Below, piece by piece: positions 39,381 to 49,182 of a DNA stretch of 64,000 bases (position 1 is its first letter; the number at the start of each line of letters is the position of its first letter). The stretch comes from Flavobacteriales bacterium (GTDB lineage Bacteria; Bacteroidota; Bacteroidia; Flavobacteriales; TMED113): assembly GCA_002714185.1 (NCBI GenBank), contig PAWM01000011.1, positions 27,964 through 91,963 on the forward strand. The letters are read 5' to 3'. The notes beneath the pieces were generated by a model. That model was not told where the DNA came from. It saw only the letters and a program-made list of their open reading frames with translations, and searched no databases. The translations under genes were made by a program, and so were the position numbers.

Positions 39381-40142
39381 ATGAAAAACTACATCAATCA
39401 ATTATTAATTTTAACAATTTTACTTGGTCTATTATCTTGTAATAAGGAAGAGGAAGACCTAATTACAGCAGGTTGCACAGACTATAATGCAAGTAATTTT
39501 AATCCGTTAGCTACAGTTGATGATGGCTCATGTATATATAGTTTTCCAGGATGTACTAATCCAGATGCACTAAATTATAATATTGAAGCAACAGAGGATG
39601 ATGGTTCATGTATTATTTTAGGATGCACCGACAATCTCGCTACTAATTATAATCCAGATGCAACAAATGATGATGGTTCTTGTGAATATTCTAATGCATC
39701 TATATTAAATGGTACATGGAATATTATTTCTTTAGAATATAGCACTGAAATTGACTTAACAGATGTTCCAACAGTTGGACCTCTAATTGGTGTTCAAGAC
39801 ATATCAGGAGAAGCAATAAATGCTGGAGAATGGACATTTGAATATCCTGCATATATATATTCTAATAATTTAAACTTCACCACTGAACCAATTACAATTT
39901 TAACTTTTGATGTTCCCGGCATTCCAATTGATGTTGCAAGTAACGGAACTTGGAGCTTAATAAATAATGACAACACATTACTGACTACCGATGAAGTAAA
40001 CAATATGGATTCTTATTATTCAATTATTTCATTAACTAGTACTACTGCCATAATTAGTGGTGTTGTACCTTTTTCTCAAGAAATTATGGGACTACCCATC
40101 AATCTAGAAATAGATATGGAAATGATACTTGAAAAACAATAA
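39381..40142 (+). CDS. Surface-type lipoprotein with three GCTD...DDGSC repeats and a lipocalin-like domain
   Basis: 253 residues. The lipobox GLLSC puts the lipid on Cys20, followed by NKEEED, an acidic stretch like the Bacteroidota surface-lipoprotein export signal. Three 21-residue repeats at 31-51, 57-77 and 81-101 each start GCT(D/N), contain A-x-N-(Y/F)-N and end DDGSC, so each has two Cys 19 residues apart and several Asp. They may bind calcium in the manner of thrombospondin type 3 repeats (inference). From about 108, NGTWNIISLEYS and later strands look like a lipocalin-type beta barrel. One more copy of the repeat is in the MbnP-like protein at 60170. Function unknown. Confidence 0.85.
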   Translation: MKNYINQLLILTILLGLLSCNKEEEDLITAGCTDYNASNFNPLATVDDGSCIYSFPGCTNPDALNYNIEATEDDGSCIILGCTDNLATNYNPDATNDDGSCEYSNASILNGTWNIISLEYSTEIDLTDVPTVGPLIGVQDISGEAINAGEWTFEYPAYIYSNNLNFTTEPITILTFDVPGIPIDVASNGTWSLINNDNTLLTTDEVNNMDSYYSIISLTSTTAIISGVVPFSQEIMGLPINLEIDMEMILEKQ

Positions 40143-40285
40143 ATAAGAAAGTACATAAAGATTCAAAAGAAGGATTGACTTCATAGACCATTTTAAGAAT
40201 TAGGGGAATAATTTAAAATAGATTCAGTATTTGTAAGAATATCATTGCTTCTCAGCTTATATTTTTATGGTAATGATGTTATTAC

Positions 40286-41392
40286 TTATATATTAATATG
40301 ATTTTTAATTCTTGATAAATCTGAATGAATATTCTGAGCTAATTTATCAAAGCTACCAGATTCACCTAATTCACTAATTAATTTATTATATTTTTCAATT
40401 ATGACTTCCTTACTGGATGGTTGTAAAACTAAACTCAGTGCATTTTTAATATTATTGACATTTAAATCATTTTGAATTAATTCCTGAACAACACACTCTT
40501 TAGACAAAATATTTACTAAAGAAATATATTTAATTTTAATAAAGAAACGAGCAATTAAAAAAGAAAAATAGTCTAGCTTATAACACACAACTTGAGGTAT
40601 TTTATACAGTGCTAATTCTAATGTTGCAGTACCTGATGTGACAAGAGCACCCGAAGCTAATTGTAATATTTTTTTATCAAATTTAAGCTCAACATTAAAT
40701 TCTCCAACTAAATCATTATAGAATGTTCTACTTATGTTTTCAGAACAAATAATTACAAACCTGTAGTTAGGAAAATACTTAATTACTTTTAACATTAAAG
40801 GCAACATTCTTTTAATTTCCTGCTCTCTACTACCAGGCAATAGAACAATAATAGGTTTGCCTAATAATTTTAATTTATCATCATACTGTTTATTAATAAT
40901 ATCAAGTAGTGGATGGCCAAAATAAAAAGTTGAAACACCTCTTTGTTGAAAATAATTTAATTCAAAAGGAAGTGCCACGAATAATCGATGAACATACTTT
41001 TTCAATTTATTAATTCTATTCTTTTTCCATGCCCATAATTGAGGTGCAATAAACCAGTAAACGGGAATATTTAATCTGTGAGCATATTTAGCTATTCTTA
41101 AATTAAACCCATGATAATCTATAAGTATAATTGCATCTGGCTTAGATTCTTTTATGTTTTTTTTAGCAAAAGATAGATTTTTTGCAATCAAAAAAATATT
41201 TTTAAATACTTCCCAAAAACCCATAAATGAAAGAGCATCTAATTCCATTACCATATTACATCCTGTACTTTTCATATTAGGCCCACCCCAACCAGTAAAT
41301 CTAGAATTAGAGTTTAACTCTCTTAAAGAACGAATAATATGTGATCCGTAAAGATCACCTGATAATTCACCAGATATAATATAATAATGCAT
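40286..41392 (-). CDS. lpxB: Lipid-A-disaccharide synthase
   Basis: 368 residues. LpxB joins UDP-diacylglucosamine and lipid X at the inner membrane. The N-terminal ISGELSGDLYGSHII and GWGGPNMKSTGCNM, the DYHGFNLRIAKYA block and the GT-B C-terminal LLPGSREQEIKRMLPLM and ATLELALYKIPQVVCYK are diagnostic. It ends the desaturase-surE-small protein-lpxB run. The 143-bp gap to the convergent lipoprotein gene (40143-40285) holds no recognisable gene, promoter or hairpin terminator. Confidence 0.95.
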   Translation of the reverse strand: MHYYIISGELSGDLYGSHIIRSLRELNSNSRFTGWGGPNMKSTGCNMVMELDALSFMGFWEVFKNIFLIAKNLSFAKKNIKESKPDAIILIDYHGFNLRIAKYAHRLNIPVYWFIAPQLWAWKKNRINKLKKYVHRLFVALPFELNYFQQRGVSTFYFGHPLLDIINKQYDDKLKLLGKPIIVLLPGSREQEIKRMLPLMLKVIKYFPNYRFVIICSENISRTFYNDLVGEFNVELKFDKKILQLASGALVTSGTATLELALYKIPQVVCYKLDYFSFLIARFFIKIKYISLVNILSKECVVQELIQNDLNVNNIKNALSLVLQPSSKEVIIEKYNKLISELGESGSFDKLAQNIHSDLSRIKNHINI

Positions 41393-41393
41393 T

Positions 41394-41666
41394 TTAAATT
41401 GCTCCCTTGTTTAAATACACCCAAATTATTCCATAGATAAATGTAGCGAATAAAATTCCCTTTGCAGTTTTTTCAAACTTTAAGTTAATAATATAGTATC
41501 TAAAAATTGGTAAGTTTACTACTAATGCAAAAAGCTGCATACTGCTAGATGAAAAAGATTTACCAAAAGTGAGTGGAATAATACATGTTTGTATAAAATA
41601 AAATATAATTGGAACAACTACACCAATGAATAAGCCAAATAAGGGAGAATCATTTTTAAAAAACAT
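41394..41666 (-). CDS. Small membrane protein between surE and lpxB
   Basis: 90 residues with three hydrophobic segments (about 9-32, 41-58, 66-84). No motif is recognised. Its start overlaps the surE end by 11 bp and its end is one base from the lpxB start, so it is tightly built into this operon. A similar small gene at this place occurs in other flavobacteria as far as I recall. A role in the envelope is plausible but not shown. Confidence 0.75.
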   Translation of the reverse strand: MFFKNDSPLFGLFIGVVVPIIFYFIQTCIIPLTFGKSFSSSSMQLFALVVNLPIFRYYIINLKFEKTAKGILFATFIYGIIWVYLNKGAI

Positions 41667-42429
41667 TTTCTAAATACTTTAATTCGTTAATAGTTAAATC
41701 AGAACTATAGTTAATCGCCGTAGGCACAATAGAAATGAAATTATTATGCAAAGCCCAAGAGTCTGTTTCAATATTTTTGTTAACAGATGTAAATTTACCA
41801 GAAATTTTATAATAAGATTTATTATTTTGCTTTTTAATAATGTTAAATTCTTCATGCCATTTACCTTTTGATGGATTACATAATTTAACTCCCTTGATTT
41901 GATCAAAATTAATATTAGGGAAATTAATATTTAATGTAATTCCCTCAGGTAAATTATATTTAATAGTATTTAAACAAATCTTTGTAATCAAACTACTATA
42001 GGCAGTCAAGTCAACACTATCATCATAACTTAAATGTGAAAAAGATATAGATGGAATTCCCTGAATCGTTGCTTCCATAGCTCCATGAAGAGTTCCCGAA
42101 TACAAACCATTAATTGAGTGATTTGAACCATGATTGATACCAGAAACACATAAATCAGGCAACCTTGGTAAAATTTTATTGACCCCTAACTTTACACAAT
42201 CAACGGGTGTGCCAGAGCACATATATTTATTTTTATCTTTATCAACCGGCTGAATAGATATAGGATGATTTAAAGTCATTGAATGAGAAAGGCCAGATCT
42301 ATCGGAATCAGGTGCAATGACAAAAACCTCACCCAAGTTGCTCATTAAAGAACTTAGAAATAATATACCCTTAGAAGAAATTCCATCATCATTAATAACT
42401 AAGATTATTGGATTATTTTTCATTGTCAT
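41656..42429 (-). CDS. surE: 5'/3'-nucleotidase SurE
   Basis: 257 residues. SurE is a metal-dependent nucleoside monophosphatase linked to stationary-phase survival. The metal site is in VINDDGISSKG (Asp14, Asp15), with APDSDRSGLSHSMT, CSGTPVDCVKLG and the metal-binding Asn in SGINHGSN. An ATG at 42423 (third codon) is an alternative start. It overlaps the desaturase gene by 17 bp and the small membrane protein gene by 11 bp. Confidence 0.95.
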   Translation of the reverse strand: MTMKNNPIILVINDDGISSKGILFLSSLMSNLGEVFVIAPDSDRSGLSHSMTLNHPISIQPVDKDKNKYMCSGTPVDCVKLGVNKILPRLPDLCVSGINHGSNHSINGLYSGTLHGAMEATIQGIPSISFSHLSYDDSVDLTAYSSLITKICLNTIKYNLPEGITLNINFPNINFDQIKGVKLCNPSKGKWHEEFNIIKKQNNKSYYKISGKFTSVNKNIETDSWALHNNFISIVPTAINYSSDLTINELKYLENVF

Positions 42430-43120
42430 TTATTTTAGTTTTAAAAAAAGTATCCCAAAAAGTAAATGTTGTTGCATAATTACCATTTAATTTTTCATGA
42501 TGCAAATCATGATGCTCAGATTCCCCCCAAAAAGGTATCCACTTAGAAAAAAAAGATTTATATCCAGAATGCACATCAAGTTCATGAAGATTTCTAATTA
42601 TTTGATATATCCAAAAAGCTAGTATGTTAACTGGATGCAAACTACTAATTATTATAATTGCAATAAAAGGGCCTACATAACCCATAATCCATTCTAAAGG
42701 ATGAACATAAATATATTCAAGTGCAAATGGGGAAATTGCTTTATGATGGATACGATGGATTTTATTTAAAATAAAATCATTTTTATGCATCCAAGAATGA
42801 AGAAAATAAAAATATAAATCATCAATTAATAAAATAACAAACACTTGCAAAAAAATAACAAGCAAGTTATAGTTAATAGATGGATCAAAAATTTGATATA
42901 AATAATACAATCCGATAGATGAAATAACTATAAGAAGAATAATATTAAATAATATTAATGGTAATCTATTATAAAAAGTACTAGCTTTAATTTTTCTTTT
43001 TTGAATTCTATACTTATATAAAAATTTAGAATGCACGGATATAACAGAAAGAAAAAAACCGAAAATATTACAAAAAACTATAATTAATATAGTGTAGTAT
43101 ACAAAGGACAAGTGTTCCAT
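42413..43120 (-). CDS. Sterol desaturase/fatty acid hydroxylase family protein
   Basis: 235 residues from the Met of MEHLSFVYYTILI at 43120. It is an integral-membrane di-iron enzyme with several spans and the histidine clusters HSWMH, HRIHHK, and HHDLHH near the C-terminus, ligands for iron in this superfamily. The substrate could be a fatty acid, carotenoid or lipid head; it cannot be read from the sequence. The frame remains open 96 bp further upstream, but that would overlap the divergent FkbM gene. With the start chosen here only 13 bp separate the two divergent genes. Confidence 0.88.
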   Translation of the reverse strand: MEHLSFVYYTILIIVFCNIFGFFLSVISVHSKFLYKYRIQKRKIKASTFYNRLPLILFNIILLIVISSIGLYYLYQIFDPSINYNLLVIFLQVFVILLIDDLYFYFLHSWMHKNDFILNKIHRIHHKAISPFALEYIYVHPLEWIMGYVGPFIAIIIISSLHPVNILAFWIYQIIRNLHELDVHSGYKSFFSKWIPFWGESEHHDLHHEKLNGNYATTFTFWDTFFKTKINDNEK

Positions 43121-43133
43121 ATATGATAAAAAT

Positions 43134-43931
43134 ATGAAAAAAATTAATTTAAATGATGGAACTCTAATATACTGCTTAAAAGAAACTGAAGCTATTGTTC
43201 TTGACGAACATATCAAAGGCTATTTAGATTTGGGTATAAATATTAAAGAAAATGATACAATTATTGATGTGGGTGCAAATATTGGTGTACTTGGCTTAAG
43301 ATTATCTAACAAATTTCAAAACATAAATATTTATTCGCTTGAACCAATACCTATAATTTATGATGTGCTAGCAAAAAATGCAGAAATGAGTTTCAATGAA
43401 AATTTTAAAACATTCCAACTTGGAATCTCTAATGAAGCAAAAAAAATTATTTTCACTTATTACCCAAATAGTCCTGCACTCTCAACTTCTAAACCTGAAA
43501 TATGGGAAAATAACAGTATTAGTTTTCTTGCTGCTGTAGAAGGAAGTATTATAAATCTGCCTAAAAAAATTTGGTGGGCTAAATTAATTCCAAAAATTCT
43601 CATTCCTTGCATTGCTAAATACTTGAAATCAAATAAACAGCAAATAATTAGTGAAGTAATTACATTAAGTAATCTTATTGAAAATGAAAAAATTAAAAAG
43701 ATTGATTTATTAAAAATAGATTGCGAAGGGGAAGAATTAAATGTATTGAACGGCATTAAGAGAAATCACTGGCTAATAATTAAATCTATTGTTATGGAAG
43801 TATGTGATATAAACAATAACCTTGAAAAATCTAAAAAAATACTATCTTCTAATGGATTTAAAAATATAAAAATTGAAAAAGAAAAAGGATTTGAAGAATC
43901 ACAATTACATAATATTTTTGCAACAAGATAA
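43134..43931 (+). CDS. FkbM family methyltransferase
   Basis: 265 residues. The SAM-binding fold is shown by TIIDVGANIGVLGL (motif I), NIYSLEPIPIIYDVLAKNA, and the FkbM-type KKIDLLKIDCEGEELNVLNGI with the conserved acidic residues. FkbM proteins O-methylate sugars, lipids or polyketides; the substrate is not known. Its start is 13 bp from that of the divergent desaturase, so its promoter must lie inside that gene or they share control. It ends 4 bp from the convergent FAD oxidase gene. Confidence 0.88.
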   Translation: MKKINLNDGTLIYCLKETEAIVLDEHIKGYLDLGINIKENDTIIDVGANIGVLGLRLSNKFQNINIYSLEPIPIIYDVLAKNAEMSFNENFKTFQLGISNEAKKIIFTYYPNSPALSTSKPEIWENNSISFLAAVEGSIINLPKKIWWAKLIPKILIPCIAKYLKSNKQQIISEVITLSNLIENEKIKKIDLLKIDCEGEELNVLNGIKRNHWLIIKSIVMEVCDINNNLEKSKKILSSNGFKNIKIEKEKGFEESQLHNIFATR

Positions 43932-43935
43932 TTAT

Positions 43936-45342
43936 TTAAATAAATATTTTATTGGGATTTAATATATTATTTGGATCAAACACTTTTTTTATTTTCTTTT
44001 GAATTTTTAAATTTTCAACAACAAATGGAATATCCATATATTCTTTTTGAACAAATCCTATACCATGTTCCCCAGAAATTGTACCACCAAGTGAGACACA
44101 TAATGTAAATATTTTTCTAATTCCTTCTTTAATAATAATATCCCATTGATAATTATTTAAGTCCTCTTTTAAAATATTAATGTGTAAATTACCATCACCT
44201 GCATGACCATAGCAAATAGATCTAAAATTATATTCTTTTCCAATATCCTTAACACCTTTTAGTAGTTTAGCTAAATATGCACGAGGCACAACTGTATCTT
44301 CTTCTTTATATATGGAATATGCTTTGACAGCAAGACCTATAGAACGTCTAACTTTCCATATTCTCTCTTGTTCCATCTCAGTTTCTGCTAGTAAAATTTC
44401 GTCACATTGATATTTTTGTAATACATTATAAATTATTTCAGAATCAAAAAATAATTTTTCTTTATTATTCCCATCAAGCTCAATTAATAAGTAAGATTTA
44501 ATATTTGAATTTAATGAAAATGGAACTTCTGCATAATTTTGATTTTGCACAAAATGAATTGCATCTGACTCAATAAATTCTAAAGCAGAAGGAGTAATCT
44601 GTTTATTCATAATTGATGAAACTGCATTACAGGCATCTTCATTATGATAAAAAGGAACTAACATTAAAATTTTTTCAATTGGTAATGTAATTAATTTAAC
44701 AACAGCCTTAGTTATTACACCCAAAGTACCTTCACTACCTATAATTAATTGAGTTAAATTATAACCTGTTGCATTCTTTAATGTATTAGCTCCGGTCCAA
44801 AATATTTCACCATTAGGTAATACAATTTCAAGATTCAATACATAATTAGAGGTAACTCCATATTTAACTGCTTTAGGACCACCAGCATTTAATGCAAAAT
44901 TACCACCTAAAGTACATGTTCCACCGCTAGCAGGATCAGGAGGATAAAATAAATTTTTTTTCTTTAAAACTTGTCGAAATGCTTCATTTATTACACCCGG
45001 CTCAACTTTCGCTTGAAAATTTTTTTCATCAATTGAAATTATTTTATTCATATTTTTCATTGATAAACATACTCCTCTACATACTGAAAGAGCTCCTCCA
45101 CTCAATCCAGTTAAAGCACCGGCCGGAGTAATAGGAATATTATGTTTATTACAATAAGATAAAATACATACTACATCCTTAGATGATTGAGGGAACAATA
45201 CAATTTCAGGTGGAAAAAATAAATTTTCTGTGTGATCACTAGCAAAATGATTACATCTTTCATCATCATAATAAATATTTAACTCTCCGATTTTGGATTT
45301 AAAATAATTAAAGTGTTTCGTATTTATTTCTGTATAATTCAC
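43936..45342 (-). CDS. FAD-linked oxidase, GlcD-like
   Basis: 468 residues from GTG 45342. The N-terminal FAD-binding 4 domain has PITPAGALTGLSGGAL, the PPDPASGGTCTLGGNFALNAGG block and GSEGTLGVITKAV; the C-terminal FAD-oxidase C domain has YGHAGDGNLHIN and SLGGTISGEHGIG. This is the glycolate/D-lactate dehydrogenase family; the substrate is not decided. A TTG at 45360 would extend it by six residues, but that codon lies inside a perfect TAAATTTG promoter element, which favours the GTG. No GlcE or GlcF gene is nearby. Confidence 0.9.
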   Translation of the reverse strand: MNYTEINTKHFNYFKSKIGELNIYYDDERCNHFASDHTENLFFPPEIVLFPQSSKDVVCILSYCNKHNIPITPAGALTGLSGGALSVCRGVCLSMKNMNKIISIDEKNFQAKVEPGVINEAFRQVLKKKNLFYPPDPASGGTCTLGGNFALNAGGPKAVKYGVTSNYVLNLEIVLPNGEIFWTGANTLKNATGYNLTQLIIGSEGTLGVITKAVVKLITLPIEKILMLVPFYHNEDACNAVSSIMNKQITPSALEFIESDAIHFVQNQNYAEVPFSLNSNIKSYLLIELDGNNKEKLFFDSEIIYNVLQKYQCDEILLAETEMEQERIWKVRRSIGLAVKAYSIYKEEDTVVPRAYLAKLLKGVKDIGKEYNFRSICYGHAGDGNLHINILKEDLNNYQWDIIIKEGIRKIFTLCVSLGGTISGEHGIGFVQKEYMDIPFVVENLKIQKKIKKVFDPNNILNPNKIFI

Positions 45343-45357
45343 AAAAAAAAATTTAAT

Positions 45358-45365
45358 CAAATTTA
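45358..45365 (-). promoter_or_regulatory. Candidate -7 promoter element for the GlcD-like oxidase gene
   Basis: The minus strand reads TAAATTTG (TAnnTTTG). Transcription would begin near 45352, only about 10 nt before the GTG at 45342. No TTG at the proper distance was found. Confidence 0.45.
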
Positions 45366-45396
45366 ATTAAATTAGCCAATAAAAATTTTAATTACT

Positions 45397-47550
45397 ATGA
45401 ACTACAAGTTATTTATATTGCTCATCAGTGTTCCATTTCAGATATTATTTACCCAAGTAGACATAACAAAAGAAGATGTATTTTTAAATCGCACCTTTAG
45501 TCAGGATTGGGTATATGGCTTAAATTCCATGAATGATGGTGTTCATTATACTACATTAGAATATGGGGATACAACATCTATAAAAAAATATAATTATCAA
45601 TCTGGGAAAATCGTTGATATTATTTTACAATCTATAGATTTAGATTTAGAATTTAGTGGATATCAATTTAACTCAGATGAAACACTTGTATTAATCGAAA
45701 CTGAAACTGAAAAAATATATAGGTATTCTAAAAAATGTATCTATTATTTATACAACTTAAATTCAAGAGAGTTAATAAAAATAAATGATAAAAAAATAAG
45801 ACTAGCCGAATTTTCACCAAATTCAAAATTTATTTCTTACATATATAGAAATAACATTTACACTTATAATATATCAACAAAAAAAACTAAAAAAATTACT
45901 CACAAGGGTTTACCTAACAAAATAATATGTGGAGCATCTGACTGGGTACATGAAGAAGAATTTGGATTCACAAAAGCATATGAGTGGTCTCCGGATAGTA
46001 GATTAATTGCATATTACCTCTTTGATGAATCCAAAGTACCAGAATTTTCAATGGATATATTTGAAAATGGCTTATATCCTAAACAAGACCGTTTTAAGTA
46101 CCCAAAAGCAGGAGAACGAAATTCAAATGTAAAAATTAACATAATTAATTTAGAAACAAATATCAATACCGTAGCTAAAATCAATCAAAAACAAGAATTT
46201 TATTTTCCAAGAATAAAATGGAATAATAATTCAAGTAAATTATTTGTGCAAAGACTTAATAGACATCAAAATCACCTAGAACTTCTAGCTGTTAATCCAG
46301 ATAATGGAAATTTTAATTCTATATTAGAAGAAAAAGAAACAACATATATAGATGTTCATAATAATTTAACTTTTTATGATGATGACTCTTTTTTTCTTTG
46401 GACAAGTGAAAAAAATGGATTCAATCATATATATTTATATAGAAAAGATGGAAAAGAAATACGTCAAATAACAAAAGGGAATTGGGAGGTTACACAATTT
46501 TATGGATTTAATCAAAAAACAAAAACTCTTTACTATCAATCTACTGAAAACTCTCCATTGAAAAGAGATATCTACTCTATAAATGTATTTGGGAAAAAGA
46601 AAAAATTATTATCAAAAAATAAAGGCACTAATAATGCACAATTTAGCAAGAACTATAATTATTTTATAAATACACATTCGTCTGCTAATACACCAAATCT
46701 GATTGAATTATATGATAATAAGGGTAGACTAGAAAGAATCATTAAAAAATCAGACAACTTAAATAATACTTTAAAGAATTATAATTTAACAGAAAAAGAG
46801 TTTTTTAATTTTAATACACAACAAGGAATTAATTTAAATGGATGGATGATGAAACCTGCTAATTTTGATGCAAACAAAAAATATCCCGTTCTTATGTATG
46901 TATATGGTGGTCCTGGATCTCAAACTGTAAAAGATGAGTGGGGTGGTCAATATATGTGGTATCAAATGCTTTGTCAAAAAGGCTTCATTGTAGTATCAAT
47001 TGACAATAGAGGAACAGGGGGCCGTGGTGCAGAATTTAAAAAATGCACATATAAAGAATTAGGAAAACTAGAAACTATAGACCAAATTGAAGGTGCAAAA
47101 TATTTATCAAAACTACCATATGTAGATAGTACTAGAATTGGTATATGGGGATGGAGCTATGGTGGTTATATGTCTTCCCTATGTATATTAAAAGGATCTC
47201 AGTATTTTAATTCAGCTATTGCTGTCGCCCCTGTAACGAACTGGAGATTCTATGACACCATATATACTGAAAGATATATGCAAACACCAGAAGAAAATCC
47301 AGATGGATATGATTTAAATTCACCAATTCACTATGTTGATTCATTAATTGGAAATTATTTCATTATACATGGATCCGCAGATGATAATGTACATGTACAA
47401 AACACATATGAAATGGTAAATGCCTTAGTAAAAGCAAACAAACAATTTGAATTATTTATTTACCCTGATAAAAATCACGGTATATACGGCGCTAATACTA
47501 GATTACATTTATTCACTCAGATTACTGATTTTATTGTTAAAAATCTGTAA
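45397..47550 (+). CDS. Dipeptidyl peptidase IV-type serine peptidase (S9B)
   Basis: 717 residues. A signal peptide (about 1-20) is followed by a beta-propeller and the C-terminal alpha/beta hydrolase. The catalytic triad reads as Ser587 in GWSYGGYMSS, Asp662 in HGSADDNVHVQ and His694 in DKNHGIYG. The propeller motif DWVHEEEFGF carries the Glu pair that, in DPP IV, holds the free N-terminus of peptides. It therefore probably removes X-Pro/X-Ala dipeptides in the periplasm. The POT transporter gene follows after 30 bp, which fits uptake of the released dipeptides. Confidence 0.93.
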   Translation: MNYKLFILLISVPFQILFTQVDITKEDVFLNRTFSQDWVYGLNSMNDGVHYTTLEYGDTTSIKKYNYQSGKIVDIILQSIDLDLEFSGYQFNSDETLVLIETETEKIYRYSKKCIYYLYNLNSRELIKINDKKIRLAEFSPNSKFISYIYRNNIYTYNISTKKTKKITHKGLPNKIICGASDWVHEEEFGFTKAYEWSPDSRLIAYYLFDESKVPEFSMDIFENGLYPKQDRFKYPKAGERNSNVKINIINLETNINTVAKINQKQEFYFPRIKWNNNSSKLFVQRLNRHQNHLELLAVNPDNGNFNSILEEKETTYIDVHNNLTFYDDDSFFLWTSEKNGFNHIYLYRKDGKEIRQITKGNWEVTQFYGFNQKTKTLYYQSTENSPLKRDIYSINVFGKKKKLLSKNKGTNNAQFSKNYNYFINTHSSANTPNLIELYDNKGRLERIIKKSDNLNNTLKNYNLTEKEFFNFNTQQGINLNGWMMKPANFDANKKYPVLMYVYGGPGSQTVKDEWGGQYMWYQMLCQKGFIVVSIDNRGTGGRGAEFKKCTYKELGKLETIDQIEGAKYLSKLPYVDSTRIGIWGWSYGGYMSSLCILKGSQYFNSAIAVAPVTNWRFYDTIYTERYMQTPEENPDGYDLNSPIHYVDSLIGNYFIIHGSADDNVHVQNTYEMVNALVKANKQFELFIYPDKNHGIYGANTRLHLFTQITDFIVKNL

Positions 47551-47580
47551 TTTGCCAATTCTAATTAAATACTTTATATA

Positions 47581-49182
47581 ATGGGACAACTTATTCTTTG
47601 GACTTCTATCACTGTAATTGCAGTACTAGTTGCAAAATGGTTTATAGGAAAAGACGGGCATCCTAAAGCCCTTTTTTATTTATTTTTCGCTGAAATGTGG
47701 GAAAGATTTAGTTTTTATGGTATGAGAGCTCTTTTAGTTCTTTACATTATAAAAGACTATATGAAAAGCATCGAAAACAATGAAGAAATTGCATACGGAA
47801 TTTATGCTGCTTATGGTGCATTAGTATATGCTACTCCTCTACTCGGAGGATTTATTGCTGATCGATTTATAGGCTATAGGAAAGCAATTATGCTAGGTGG
47901 TGTACTGATGGCTGTTGGACATTTCTTTATGGCATTTCCAACGGATTTCTTTTTTTATGGTGCTCTTGGTCTACTAATTGCAGGGAATGGTTTTTTTAAA
48001 CCAAACATCTCATCTTTAGTAGGGGCATTATACAAAGATGGAGACATAAAACGTGATTCTGGTTTTACAATATTTTATATGGGTATTAATTTGGGTGCTG
48101 CTGCTGCACCATTTATATGTGGTTATATTGGGGAATCATGGGGGTGGCATTATGGTTTTAGTCTTGCAGGCCTAGGTATGTTAGCCGGAGTGATAGTATT
48201 TTGGGATGGGTTAAAAAAAGGAGTTTTCGGAGATAAAGGATTACAACCAGCAGAATACATTGATAAGAAATTTTTCAACTTTAATATAGATAAACTTGTT
48301 TGGGTATTAGGATTTTTAATAGTACCTATTTTTGCATATTTAATTGTTTTAGAAGCAGATGGAAATAACTTTTTAGGTATGATAATTAATATGCTACTAG
48401 TAATTTCAGTTGGCTATGCAGGATTTCTTATGTATGAAAATTATAGAGATGGTCAAGGTGCTGTTGCTAATAAAATAGGAGCCATTTTAATTTTAGCTGT
48501 ACTTTGTGCTGTTTTCTGGGCTTGCTTTGAGCAAGCAGGAAGTTCACTAACTGTCTGGGCTGACAAATGTATTAATTTAGGTTTATTTACGGCCTCACAA
48601 ACTAATGGAATCAATCCAGCCATCATTATAATTTTTGCATTTCCTTTTGCACTATTATGGCAAAAACTAGATTTATGGGGTCGGAATCCAAATACACCAA
48701 AGAAATTTGCACTAGGGTTAGCATTTTTAGGATTAGGATTTTTAGCTTTTGCATATAGTATACACTTTATTAGTGATGCTGGAAAACTCCCATTTGGGAC
48801 CTTAATAATTGGATGGCTATTAATCACCACTGGTGAGCTTTGTTTATCTCCGATAGGACTATCGAAGGTAACACAACTAAGCCCTAAGAAAGCAACAGCA
48901 TTTTTTATGGGATTATGGTTTTTGTCTTCCACTGTTGCTCACTACATAGCAGGTATGCTAGCAAAACTAACAACAAGTGGTCAAACAACAAGTTCAGATG
49001 GATTTTTAGGTAAATTAAATAATATTTTATTTAAAGGGGTTGACCCCAATGGAGTCGGTGTTGCTGAAGCAATGGTGTATAATGATTTATTTGCAAAAAT
49101 TGGATTTGTAACAATTGGAATCGCAATTATAACATTATTAATTTCTCCAATAATTAAAAAACTAATGGGTGATGTACATTAA
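47581..49182 (+). CDS. Proton-coupled oligopeptide transporter (POT/PTR)
   Basis: 533 residues with about 12-14 spans. The POT hallmark is FFAEMWERFSFYGMRALLVLY (Glu-x-x-Glu-Arg-Phe-x-Tyr-Tyr type motif in helix 1), with LLGGFIADRFIGYRKAIMLGG (MFS motif) and the PTR2 segment FTIFYMGINLGA. It imports di- and tripeptides with protons through the inner membrane. It lies after DPP IV and before a thioredoxin lipoprotein gene that overlaps it by 11 bp. Confidence 0.95.
   Translation: MGQLILWTSITVIAVLVAKWFIGKDGHPKALFYLFFAEMWERFSFYGMRALLVLYIIKDYMKSIENNEEIAYGIYAAYGALVYATPLLGGFIADRFIGYRKAIMLGGVLMAVGHFFMAFPTDFFFYGALGLLIAGNGFFKPNISSLVGALYKDGDIKRDSGFTIFYMGINLGAAAAPFICGYIGESWGWHYGFSLAGLGMLAGVIVFWDGLKKGVFGDKGLQPAEYIDKKFFNFNIDKLVWVLGFLIVPIFAYLIVLEADGNNFLGMIINMLLVISVGYAGFLMYENYRDGQGAVANKIGAILILAVLCAVFWACFEQAGSSLTVWADKCINLGLFTASQTNGINPAIIIIFAFPFALLWQKLDLWGRNPNTPKKFALGLAFLGLGFLAFAYSIHFISDAGKLPFGTLIIGWLLITTGELCLSPIGLSKVTQLSPKKATAFFMGLWFLSSTVAHYIAGMLAKLTTSGQTTSSDGFLGKLNNILFKGVDPNGVGVAEAMVYNDLFAKIGFVTIGIAIITLLISPIIKKLMGDVH

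Noticed and set aside
40143..40285. Small gene or RNA in the 143-bp gap between the repeat lipoprotein gene and lpxB
   Set aside because: No open frame with a start, no promoter element and no strong hairpin were seen.
48453..48932. 159-codon open frame opposite the POT transporter gene
   Set aside because: It is a shadow of a long hydrophobic gene; translation is Asn/Pro/Lys-rich without family features.
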